A DNA stretch of 64,000 nt from Bisporella sp. PMI_857 (lineage: Eukaryota; Ascomycota; Leotiomycetes; Helotiales; Helotiaceae): assembly GCA_021307315.1 (NCBI GenBank), contig JAJSPD010000047.1:124001-188000 (forward strand). The letters are read 5' to 3'. The stretch's first letter is position 1; each line of letters begins with the position of its first letter. This document shows, piece by piece, positions 12,323-22,774 of this stretch. Under the pieces are notes generated by a model, which was not told the DNA's origin, searched no databases, and was given only the letters and a program-made list of their open reading frames with translations. Made by a program: the position numbers and the translations under genes.

Positions 12323-15314
12323 ATGCTGGAACTCGCCCCATTCAGAGGCACACTTTCGCTCGTTGGTCCTGAGCTGAAGGATCATATTTTACGATTCTCT
12401 CCGTCGACTAATGTGGAGGATCTGTAAGAAGCCCCCGCTCCCCCCCCCCCCCCCCCCCCCCAAAGTATGCTGCAGAACTTGGTGTATATGCGTATAGCCA
12501 ATGCATAGCTCAAGGAATCTCCTTGTTCGATGCATCAAAATTTTGATATACACGTACAAAGACCAAGAATATTTTTTGCGCCTTAGTTCTTCTGTTGGCC
12601 TTTAACAAACCTTGTCACCCATAACTCTAGTATATTCAGTATAATTGCTTTTGCTTGTTTTGCGGTTGTCACAATCATACCTAACATTGCAAACAGAGTA
12701 CCCCACATCACTGTGATTGCTAAGCATGAAGCTCAAAAAATTGGACTCGTGCTCGAAGGGAGAACAGATTTATCCCAGGAGGTACCTGCTCTTATTAAAT
12801 GCCCTATCAGAATACAGGAGTTAACAATAGATATCTATAGTCATTGCAAATACTTTCTATTGGAGAGGTAAAGGACGTACAGTATCTCACTGTTTCTTGG
12901 GCTCACGCCCAAATCTTTCGGAAGAAACTTGGTCTTGAACCAAAGGCTTTCCATATCACGATATCAAAAACTGATATTCATGATGTGTCCAAGGATCTTA
13001 CAACTACTAAGGGAGGCTATCAGGCTTTTGTGAAGATATTTCGGGATCTACCTGAAAGCTCTATGGACTACATCTTAGCAGATTTACTCACAACCTCGTG
13101 GCAACAAGATCTATGTTTCGAGTTTCTGGAGAAGTTCCCCAACTCTTACCGGGCATTGATTCGTCTTGCAGACAATACTCACGATCGACCTCACATTTCG
13201 ACCAATGCTTACGCCCGTGCGTTATCACTGAACCCGGCACTTCATGACTATGCGGTAAAGAAGTTGAAGTGGCTTGCCCCTTACACAAGATGTGGCCCTT
13301 TTCAGGTTGAAGGAGAAGAGCAGCTTCCAGTAGCACTTCTTCATCCTTGGCCACTTGATGCAAGAGACGCAATACGAAATATCAGTTCTGAACATCCTAT
13401 AGAAACTCGCGTTCATGTCCGCTATCCTTCTGAAGCAAAGGCATTACCCCGATTCTTCAGCATGGTGCTGCCTTATAGACTCGCAGGCATGTCGACACCT
13501 AGAAATGAGCAAGATATCGATATGCTTGCCAAGATTGGGGTAACGAAAGTGCTCACACTCACAGAAGAGGAGCCACTCGATCCATCCTGGTTTGAATATA
13601 AAAGAGTCTCACATATTTTCATCCCTACGCCTAATTATAAGCCACCCACTATTGCCGAAATGGACTACATCTATCAGCTTTTCTGCGATGACATAGATGG
13701 GTTTTGGCTGGTTCATTGTGGTGGAGGAAAGGGAAGAGCCGGAACAGTGTTAGCGTGCCTTCTAGCGATGCAAAGAAGTGAAGATGGTACGCCCCAGATG
13801 GAGAAGACTCAGGTCATTGAGTATCTTCGGAGAATCCGCCCTGGAAGCATAGAGACGACGCACCAAGAAGAATTTATCGCTTCTTGGCTATCTCATCGAT
13901 GGAAGACAGCCCATCTCTCTGCAAAGATCGAAGAACCGTATTCTACTTTAGAGGTCAAGATCGATCCCAAGCAGTTCCCATTAGGGATTAATTCGGGGAA
14001 TGTCAGGTTCATCATGCTCGCAGGACTACCTGGTTCAGGTAAGAGCTACGTTGCTGAGTCTATTGCACTTCGTCGAGCGGGGCAGACCATCATCATTTCG
14101 CAAGATGAATCCGGTTCTCGGTCAGCGTGCGAAGCGCAGCTACAAGGAAAGTATAAGGACGACACTTTGCTGATTTTAGACCGATGTAATCCAGATCCGG
14201 CTGAGTAAGTGCACCTCTTCTCAGCCAACTACCTGTCGTTTCCTTTTCGCATTCGGGAATGCTGATATTTGCATTGCTTTAGCCGCAAGTATTGGTTAAG
14301 CCTCTTGATGTCCACCGCCAACACGGCCTGCTTTTATTTTGACTACGAAATGGAACTCTGCCTACAGCGCATTGACGCTCGCATTAACCATCCCACGATC
14401 CAAGCTGGACGGGGCAAGAATGCCGTGAAGCAAATGAATGACCTCATGAAAGCGCCTACACTCTCTGATGGATTCGGTGCTATTGCGACAATTTCTTCTC
14501 ATAATGCAGCTAGGGAAGCGATATTCAAGTTTGGAGGCGAGGTTACAATCACCAAGTTCCCACGCACGACACACCTGATCAATCTCGGAGCCTCAACTGC
14601 TGATGATCTGGTGAAAGACGACTGGAAGGGCAATTTGACAGGAAATCTAATCATTGAAGAGAAGATTGACGGTGCGAACATGGGCTTCTCCTTAGATTAC
14701 GATAAGAATCTCCTGGTTCAAAACAGGGTATGTTGAATTTTGCCAGTGTCCCGCAGATTTGGATGAAACCGCTACTGAATGTCTACTGAATACCTACCTA
14801 GTCTCACTACGTGAACTATACGAGCCACGCACAGTTCAAACCTCTCAAACCGTGGCTGGAGAAAAATTCTGAAGTGCTCATAAAACTCCTTGATCTTGAT
14901 CCGAAATTCCCTGAACGCTATATTCTATATGGAGAATGGGTCGTTGCAAAACACTCAATCCCATACACCTCTCTGCCAGATTATTTCATCGCCTTCGACT
15001 TCTACGATCGCAAAACCAGGACCTTCACTTCCAGAGAATACTTGGCCAGAATGCTGAAAGGAACGGGAATAAGCCAGGTGCCTCTTATACTATCTACTGA
15101 AAGTATCAGTAGAGATGAGATATTAAAGTACATGAAACATAAAAGCTCGTTCTATGATGGTTTAGTTGAGGGTGTATATGTACGTTTCGAGGACGAGAAA
15201 AGGAGTATGACGATTGATAGAGGTAAGATTGTGAGGTCAGATTTCATTGCTGGGAATGAGCACTGGACAAAAGCAGAGACTCAGGTTAATGGCCTAAAAG
15301 TCTCGGACGAGTAG
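12323..15314 (+). CDS. Multidomain RNA repair protein: 2H phosphoesterase, DSP phosphatase, P-loop kinase, RNA ligase
   Basis: Five exons (12323-12423, 12697-12781, 12841-14204, 14283-14727, 14802-15314) join in frame to about 835 residues. Residues 1-120 carry two H-x-T motifs, HITV at 37 and HITI at 100, as in 2H phosphoesterases that open 2',3'-cyclic phosphates. A helical region follows. Near 290-400 is a cysteine-phosphatase fold with the loop HCGGGKGRAG (Cys355, Arg361). A P-loop kinase follows with GLPGSGKS at 457-464 and the DRCNPDPADR stretch typical of AAA_33 polynucleotide kinases. From about 600 to the end is an RNA ligase with KIDG (nucleophile Lys644), YGEWVVAKHSIPY, EGVYVRF and RGKIVRSDF, matching ligase motifs I, IIIa, IV and V. 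Together these activities could heal and seal broken RNA. The order is the reverse of fungal tRNA ligase Trl1 (ligase, kinase, CPD), and the phosphatase module is an addition. Cytosolic or nuclear action is inferred, since no targeting signal was seen. Confidence 0.88.
12440..12461 (+). repeat. 22-bp cytosine homopolymer in intron 1 of the RNA repair gene
   Basis: An uninterrupted run of 22 C lies 16 bp after the exon 1 donor, preceded by a near-continuous CCCCCGCT segment. It sits inside the 273-bp first intron and does not alter the reading frame. Confidence 0.95.
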
Positions 15315-16598
15315 TTATTCAATAGCACTTTCGGAAAGCATCACTTGTAATAAAGGATCTATGGAGGCAATGTTCGAACGAATTCATTTTCTCGTGGCGT
15401 TTTTAAACATTGGAGGTTTCCTCCAACATCCAACAAAGCATTCTCTCGAATTTCAGGTAACACACTTATACCTATCACATACACGGGAAATCCCAACACC
15501 GCGGAACCAACCAAGAACGTTTTCAAGGTTTCAGGGTTGCGATCCGCCAGCCGGACTTTAACACGGCTCGGGCCGTACAGCGGCTAGCCTCCTAGCTCCA
15601 ACCCAACACCGAGGCGTCATGCACGGTCCAGCGTGGAGTCGTTGAACGACTATCCCACTCCAAATCGATCCAAATCTGAGTTTTATGACTCACAGCAAGT
15701 GCTGCCATAGCGAAAAGCCTACTCTGTAGTAACCGCATTGAAAATTTTCAAAGGAAACCGGGCTTCTCATATTTTCCTTTCGACAGATTACACGTCAGTC
15801 GCTTTAGATGGAGGAGTACTCTTGGCGTGGCAATAGATTTCGACACATTCTTGCTTTATTTTGGTGCTCATTCACTTGGCGAATTCCTGAATCCTACTTA
15901 TGATAAAAGAAACAGGCTAGCCCTTGTTCCGTATTGATTTCCATGGAGATGTTGCTCAGCAATACCACAAAATTTGTGAAATCCTCAATACCCAAGAGAT
16001 TGCTATGAGATATCTTATTTTCATAGTAGTGCATATCACTAGTGCAATAGCTTCCAATAGTCAAAGCTTTAGACTCTGATTTACACCCCGTTCATTTTGA
16101 AAGCACAAATAACACTTTAAAATCAGACAAGCTTTATACTACCGCTAAGATGCATCTAAAACTCACCAATTACTTTTGGTTTTCTTTTAGTTGAAATCAC
16201 TAATTCTCTACTATATAATCTCTACCACATCTTCCTAAATACTAATTGAGTCAAAATATCCCATCGATATCACCCACCTCAATATCTTCTCCAGTTGGAC
16301 GTCGTTCGCACAATCCACCACGCTCTGTAGGACACATGAATACATTATGCGCATGTCGTCTTCGTCATATTTACGCATTACAGCAGTCCAACTCGTCACT
16401 AGAGTAGGGAGCTTGAAGTACAATTGAATGAATCTAACAACATCATAAAGCGACCCCTTGAATTGCCATCCTTCCAGAAAGCCTATCATCAATCCAACAA
16501 CAGATAATCATCAAGAACGGGGTATACTTTGCACAGAGATACATATCAGCGCCGAAAAGTAAGAGGGAAGGGCTCAACATTCATCTGCTTCAGCAACT
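15315..16598. other. Intergenic, weak minus-strand frame only
   Basis: Most of this 1.28-kb stretch shows no coding signal. An open minus-strand frame at 16235-16492 (85 codons, containing WTAVMRKYDEDDMRIMYSCV) reads somewhat like protein and lies divergent to the next gene. It has no recognised family and no clear upstream exon, so it is not called as a gene. Confidence 0.35.
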
Positions 16599-18689
16599 AT
16601 GAGCCAACCAAGTAATAATCCGCTTTGTGACGAGGTTGCTGACTCAGAAACTCCTCAGCAGAGGCAATCAGAGGATATTCCTAAGATAGCACCATCTTTG
16701 GCCTTTACTCTGGTTCGCCCATATGACTATTTTCAAGACAGCTTATTCCATGCCCGCAGAATGACCCCAATTGAGCCCACAACACGGGAAACTCCTAGAC
16801 ATCTTGAAATCGTCCCTACAGATAACATTTCCGCAGAAGACAACACTATTCATGCTGACAGCATCCGGCAAACTGAACTCTCAGAAACAGGTACTACTTA
16901 TAGCGATGTATTAGCGGCTCCTCAAAGCAGTTCCCTGGGGTATAACCCTTCCTCTTATCTCAACGAAGGCCAATCTCTACAAGAAGTTACAAACCGTCTG
17001 GCCGGCCTCGGGATGTCTGATTCAAATTTGTCTCAAGCAGATATTTCCAGCTCAGAAGCTGCTCGACTGGCAGATGCTATGAATCAGTGGTCTCCAGAGG
17101 AAGAAGCAGCACATATTTTAATGGGAATGGGGCTACCAGTCTCCCCTGATTCTGCGGGGGACACCACTAGTAGAGAAGCCGAACGAGCAGCAAACAGTGT
17201 CTTGAGCCAGAATGGTACTAACCCAGATTTCAATTCCATATATCGCGCAAATACGGATGCCGAGGTAGCAGCGAACACTCTGCAAAGTATGTCTAATGGA
17301 AAAGACTCTTCAAGGACAGAATGTATCTTTGCAAATAGTGATGATACTGATATGACTTCTGAAGAAGGTAAGCGAGTCTCCTCTCGCCACGGCCCTGCAA
17401 TGTTCAAAACCCAACTAGTTCTTCCAACAGTGGATGACTGGGACTCGATCTTGGAGGCAAATGAGAGACATGATGAATCTCATCGCTCAATGCAATATCG
17501 CCCACAGACCTGGACCAACCGTTCAGGAGTTGAAATCAGGCCCATACACAATAACATGTGTGCTGTACACTTTGGCTCCCAAAGCACTCGTAGTATGACA
17601 GACACAAACGAATCCGGCCTTCAAAACCCTAGTCTTAATTGTGAGATTTCAAGAATGGAGCTGGACGCACATACATCCCAACTCTCGGCTCAACCACAAC
17701 AACTAGCCACTAACAATGCCAACCTCAACCGGCGAAACATGAGTCAAGAAAACGAGTATAATATCGACCAAAGAGCATCTAATGAAGCAACGCAAAGGAA
17801 TAGACAGAATGTGCAAGATAAAATCAACGGGAAGGAGCAGCTGGCACTCGAGAATCCCGAAGCAAACCCGAAAACTTTGCCAAACACAGCTACAGGCAGC
17901 GATGGCGGCTTCATAGCTGACACAGACCAGATAGCTCCTCCAGAAACAGCGCCCAATGCTCCAGCTAGCAAAGGAGCTCCCAAACGACAGCTACGTAGCA
18001 AGCACTGCCGGGACGAAGACGACGAAACCCGCGATTGTGAACCTTCCTCGTCGTCGAATGAAGATGAGGACATTCCTCCTGCACTCAAGAAATCCAGGAA
18101 AGCTAATGGAAGCAAGAAAGCGACACCACGAATAGGCACAATTCAATCTGTAAACTCGCCAAAGACTCCAACCAGTAAGAAAGGTACCAAGGAAACTTTA
18201 CGGGCGGCAAGATCATCGACCCCATGGAACTCCTCTATAGAGGAAGACAATACGACTTCAGGGTCCAGCTTTACACTTGAAGAAGTAGATGGCATCAGCT
18301 CCAGCACAAAGGCAAAAAGAGGCAATCGTAGAAAACGCGAGAAATGCAGACACAACAACGACGCAAACGCGACGGATGACGATGAGAGTTGGCAGCCCGA
18401 CCGTTGCGAAGAAGCGTATCGCGTCAAAGGCAGGAAGCTCGGACTCGGGAACCTCTGGCCTTCTGCGGAAACTTTCGCGGATGGGAGCCTGAATCACAAG
18501 CTAAGGAGAGGATGTAACAGCCCAGGATGCTTCACCCCCAGGCAGATCGAGTTGCTGGAGGAGCGAGCGAGGAATGATACGGAAGGGGGCATGAAACATG
18601 CTCCTAGGTCTGAATCTCTGAACGCATCGGAGGGTCAGGCGAATGAGGCACCAGGGCCGGTTATGGGACGTTTTGTTGTATGCTCCTAA
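16599..18689 (+). CDS. Long intrinsically disordered protein, unknown function
   Basis: A single open frame of 696 codons is uninterrupted and starts with ATG in a reasonable context. Most of it is low-complexity and polar (Ser, Asn, Gln, Glu). Between residues 150 and 240 three related short helical motifs recur, each built on E-A-x-x-A-A (SSEAARLADAMNQ, SREAERAANSVLSQ, DAEVAANTLQSM). Residues about 465-600 form an acidic/basic alternating region with several Lys/Arg clusters (RQLRSKHCRDEDDE, KKSRKANGSKK, KRGNRRKREK) that could be nuclear localisation signals. The C-terminal block (GRKLGLGNLWPSAETF, then RGCNSPGCFTPRQIELLEERA) looks more ordered. A nuclear or chromatin role is inferred from composition alone. 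Confidence 0.7.
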   Translation: MSQPSNNPLCDEVADSETPQQRQSEDIPKIAPSLAFTLVRPYDYFQDSLFHARRMTPIEPTTRETPRHLEIVPTDNISAEDNTIHADSIRQTELSETGTTYSDVLAAPQSSSLGYNPSSYLNEGQSLQEVTNRLAGLGMSDSNLSQADISSSEAARLADAMNQWSPEEEAAHILMGMGLPVSPDSAGDTTSREAERAANSVLSQNGTNPDFNSIYRANTDAEVAANTLQSMSNGKDSSRTECIFANSDDTDMTSEEGKRVSSRHGPAMFKTQLVLPTVDDWDSILEANERHDESHRSMQYRPQTWTNRSGVEIRPIHNNMCAVHFGSQSTRSMTDTNESGLQNPSLNCEISRMELDAHTSQLSAQPQQLATNNANLNRRNMSQENEYNIDQRASNEATQRNRQNVQDKINGKEQLALENPEANPKTLPNTATGSDGGFIADTDQIAPPETAPNAPASKGAPKRQLRSKHCRDEDDETRDCEPSSSSNEDEDIPPALKKSRKANGSKKATPRIGTIQSVNSPKTPTSKKGTKETLRAARSSTPWNSSIEEDNTTSGSSFTLEEVDGISSSTKAKRGNRRKREKCRHNNDANATDDDESWQPDRCEEAYRVKGRKLGLGNLWPSAETFADGSLNHKLRRGCNSPGCFTPRQIELLEERARNDTEGGMKHAPRSESLNASEGQANEAPGPVMGRFVVCS

Positions 18690-19354
18690 CCTAAAAGAAA
18701 CGCCACCTTAACGAGGGGCGTAAGACGAATGACCAGCGCTCCTGGCCCAATTGGCTGTATTTTCGAACTAGCTGGGAGCAAAGACATCCATAGACCGCCC
18801 TGATTAGCAGGAGTCGAAATGATCGGAGAGGAAAAACGATGTTGTGAAACGAATAACTGACACTCACTGAAGAGAGGTGTGGAAATCCAATTCCTCTTGC
18901 GTATATTTATGCGACAGCCTGACACCGTTATTCTAGATAGAGATATTGTTAGGACCGTAGATGACAGTCAACGAAAATATGAATAGTTGCAATACTTTGC
19001 GCATCTACTATTATCTGCCATCGATATCTGTGATCCATACAGTGCTCCATGTGTATCCCCAGGCCCACCAAATGCTTTCCTTTTCTTAGATCCTCATTAT
19101 TTAATATTCAAAAAGACATTACTCAAGCGAAGTAACAGCATAGGCAGAAACGGTAAGCTCTGTGATATAATCATTCTTATACATACAACTCAATCTCTTC
19201 CAGTCATTAGAATTGGTCAGACTTTGTGCTCTATAAGCTCCTACCAGACACCAGCCGTGGCATGGGAAGTCTCGTTTTCACTCTTACTACCATGCCCTGA
19301 TTTCACTTGGAACAGTCCAGTGTCAGAATTCATAGTGTAACCTGCTTACGGCCA
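18690..19354. other. Intergenic between convergent genes
   Basis: A plus-strand open frame exists at 18987-19340, but it has no family signature and overlaps the likely 3' flank of the aquaporin gene. No gene is called. Confidence 0.4.
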
Positions 19355-20510
19355 CTAATCGTTCAGCGCCATAGGCATACCTCCAGGATTCTTCTCAGGT
19401 GGCGAGTGGTCGTACTTTCTCGTCGCAGCAGCAGCAGGTTTTGCTAGCGCTCCATCGCCGACTTGGACGCTGCTCATATGGGCTATCTTTCTCGCCTCAA
19501 CATCTCTAGGAGAAGTTGTCGGGAGAATTTGTTCTTGCACGGGCTTTTCATGCGCACGTTCATATTCTAGGGCCTTGATAAGTTTGTAGAAAATGACTGC
19601 GAGAATTCCACCTGAGAATGGTCCGACATAGTATATCCAGTGATAGCGTGGAAAATTTCGTTGAGCGATGGCTGCGCTTAGGGCTCGTGCGGGATTACAT
19701 GCGGCGCCAGTCCAGAAGACACCTATATTCTCTTAGTGTTCTCCAGGCTCTTGTAACAGTAACACAATGGCTTACCAACAAGATGCACGATGAAGCCAGC
19801 AATGCCGATGCCGATGGGCGCAAGAAAAGTCCCTTCATGCTGCTCCGCCGCAAGCATGAAAATAGTAAAAACGACCAACGCCGTCAATATCATCTCAATC
19901 AGAACTCCTTGTGCTATAGTGACTGTGGGATGCAGATGCGCCGAGATGTTCAGTTTCCCAGGAAAGAGAGCTCTAACAAGATACGCCGCACAGAGAGCAC
20001 CCACAAACTGTGCGACGCATAATATTGCTCCACGTGCGATCGTGAGAGCTCCGATGAGAACCATTCCTAGGGAGACCTCAGACGACAATCAGGCCGTTTC
20101 AGCTGCTTCAGAGAAGTTGGATTACTTACTACAGGGTTAAACAGTCCACCACTGATCCGAAAGAATATCCATGCGTTGACTAGCAAGCTGAGACCCGTAG
20201 CTAACGCAATCATTATTAATCCTCCCGGTGTGGCTCCATTAAGAGAAGTGTCGACCCTCCCAGTAGCAGTATTGTTCATCGCGACCAGTGTGAGCTGGAC
20301 GCCAGAGAAGCCCATGAAATAGAACATCAGGGTACCGATAAGTTCCCCAAGAAACCCGACTACATGACCTCGCGTAGAGAGGGGCAACAGTTCAAAGAGC
20401 TTTCGGAAGGCGTTTTTGAGAGGGTCAACTTCAGATATATAGGTAGGTTGGTGACGGATGTTCATAGTAGCGACGCTGGAGTTGCGTCCTTGTACATTTG
20501 TGTTGTCCAT
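19355..20510 (-). CDS. Aquaporin (MIP family channel)
   Basis: Exons 20510-20130, 20076-19776 and 19722-19355 join in frame to about 349 residues. Six hydrophobic segments are visible. The two half-helix signatures are present: GGLFNPVVSLG in the first half, where the usual NPA is NPV, and GAACNPARALSAA in the second half with intact NPA and the following Arg of the selectivity filter. The N-terminal ~60 residues and the C-terminal ~75 residues (rich in Ala, Pro and Lys) are cytosolic tails of a length common in fungal aquaporins. The channel would conduct water and perhaps small solutes across the plasma or an internal membrane. The Ala-to-Val change at the first NPA could narrow or alter selectivity. 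Confidence 0.9.
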
Positions 20511-20960
20511 TCTTGGATATAATGTGTTTTTGAAGTAGAGAATACAGGCTGCCGAAGGCTATTTGGAGAGCATGAGATATAGGGCTTAGGTTCGTAAGGT
20601 TGAAGTACTAATTCATCTAAGATAAAAGCGTTTGTGAAAATATGCTTTAGTAGATGAGAGCAAGGATAGGCCCTCTAGTACTTGCCTTCCTACTGCGGGC
20701 TGTCAATATCCACTGCTCACCAAATAGGTTCCGGTTAAATTAGTTCCTATCAACTAGAAGGAGCGACCCAGGTTGCAAGGGCGTGGTGGGCGATAAAACA
20801 GTCAGAGACGATTCAATGGACAGTCTTTCATTGGAAATTACTATGCTAATAGTGTTGAATATAGCATCGAATGCTATAGTGCAACGCAATTTGCTAAGCT
20901 AACTGTATGTAATTGATAAAATCCTCCAATGCCAATGCATGTTCTAAGGCGACCAATTCA
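20511..20960. other. Intergenic, no gene seen
   Basis: This is the upstream region of the aquaporin gene and the 3' flank of the beta-lactamase-like gene. No motif was recognised with confidence. Confidence 0.4.
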
Positions 20961-22774
20961 TTATGACTTCTCATTCACGCCAGCCGCCTTATAAAGTGAT
21001 TCTTTCCAGGTATTGTTCAGGGCTACCACTTTTGGATCTCCAACTGGAAGAATTTGAGTGCCAATGATGCCGCTTAGGCCGGCCTTTTTTAACACAAAAT
21101 CAGCCTTGATCAGAATCTTGGAACGGGTCCTGCGTTTTGAGTTTTTCGTGAGGCATAAAACGCCATTTCCACTCACCTTTCGATCAATGAACCAATGGAG
21201 ATTTGGAAGGCCTCCCCATGACATAGTTCCTTCGCTTCTTCCAGGGGTGCTTTGCATATTCAAGCATCCTCCAAGACCCCGGTCTAAACTAACATTTAAA
21301 GGAATGCCACCAAAAATGTTATTCAACTCCACGAATGATCTTGCGCCATTAAAAGTTGCCTTGGCAGCTTCAGTTAGCTGAGGCCTGAACATTTCATCAA
21401 CTGCGATGGATTAGTCCTATTCTGACAAATCTGACAAACCAGATTCGGAGATTCTGAATCTTGCACTGAGACGATGGCCCATGCTCCAGGATTCACAATA
21501 AATAGTGCAAATTGAATCTTTAGCGCAAAGATATACTTACTGCTAGCTGACTTTAGGACTTTACCATCATCCGCACAGATTGAATGGAGTAGCTTCTGAT
21601 ACTCAACAGGACTACTATATGCTCTAACTCCACCAAATTCAGTCTCGATTTCAGGGTGCCATGCTCGTTGATCTGCAGCACCGACAGGCGCGTCAGGATT
21701 GTCGGTGGTGCTAAAGATGGTCAGACCTGCTTTTCGAGCACTAACATCGACCATCTTTCCCCTGAATGAAGAATCCCTGAGAGGATGAAAAGTAATGTCC
21801 TTAATTCCGAGAGGAATCCAGATGTACTTCTTAAAGTATTGTTCGAGCGTGAGCTTGTTAACTCTAGAAACCATCTCGCCACCCCTTGACACTCCAGTTA
21901 GCAACCTTCACTATCCTTTGAGAACGAGGGTTCTCCTAAAGCTATCCAAGAAATAAACAACGGCAAAAGAGAAGAACCTATCCTCCTGAATAACTTACAG
22001 TCAATGCCGAAGCCGTATCCCCATTGCTCTCCAGGGGCGAAGCGATGGGGGACATTTCCAACCTCGACCAGGGTAGAATTTACAAAGGATTCAGGAAATC
22101 CAGTCTTTCTACCTTCTGCCTGACGGATCTGTTGAAGAACCTGGGGATATCAGTTAGCAAACAACAGAATTAGTATTAGTGGAAGTGCTCCGTTGAGGTA
22201 TCTTTCATACAGGATCTGGTAAGTATTAGCATTTCTCCTTAGTCTAGAGAACAAAAAACTCACCCATAGCATCATAGGCGATGCCACTCTGATGGGTTAG
22301 AAGTTGTCTGCAAATGAATGTTAGCTTGAGCCCGAGTTTCGGAAGAAAAGGCACTGACCTGAGTGTGATAGGGCTGGCGCTTGTATCAATATCGGTTTGC
22401 TAGTATCCTCCTCAATGCCAGTGCAGATTGGTCGATCCTTGAGCTCCGGTAGAATAGAGGTAATATCCTCGTCCAAGCCAAACTGCCCACACTCAACACA
22501 CTGCAAGGCAGCCACGGTAGTTATAAGTTTGGTGCAAGAGGAAATCCACATGGTTCCGTCTAGGTTCATGGGGGAATTGCTCTTTAAAGAGCTAACACCA
22601 AAAGCTTTCTCATATCGAAATGTTCCTAAGTGAATTTAGATCGATACTCCAAATAGTGAAACCGAAATCTGAGGGATGATGGGACATACCATCAGCACTA
22701 GACGCAGCCAGAATAGCACCTGGAATCTCAAGACTATGGCAAGCCTTCTGGATTTTCTCCTCAAAAGCCTCCAT
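20961..22774 (-). pseudogene. Serine beta-lactamase-like hydrolase (class C/transesterase fold), apparently disrupted
   Basis: Translated pieces clearly belong to the beta-lactamase/LovD-like family. The start MEAFEEKIQKACHS (ATG 22774) continues after a small intron into DGTFRYEKAFGVSS. The catalytic Ser and Lys sit in SSCTK (S-x-x-K). Then come ITLRQLLTHQSGIAYDAM, FAPGEQWGYGFGID, a middle block ending in VLKSAS, and IDEMFRPQLTEAAK. The C-terminal EGTMSWGGLPNL is the family's third active-site region. The first intron and the last two introns splice in frame. However, the frame slips by one base at three places: near 22390-22400, across the 22140-22265 intron, and near 21885-21890 (a G run). 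None could be resolved with canonical splice sites. Members hydrolyse or transfer acyl groups, often in secondary metabolism. A recent pseudogene is the simplest reading. Assembly errors are the alternative. Confidence 0.6.

Noticed and set aside
15360..15600. tRNA-like stretch near GGGTTGCGATCCGCC
   Set aside because: It does not match the B-box consensus and no cloverleaf could be drawn.
16235..16492. Minus-strand frame of 85 codons upstream of the disordered protein gene
   Set aside because: It reads somewhat like protein but has no recognised family or splice partner; kept only as a note in the intergenic entry.
18987..19340. Plus-strand frame of 117 codons between the disordered protein and the aquaporin
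   Set aside because: No family motif, no conserved start context, and it lies in the expected 3' flanks.
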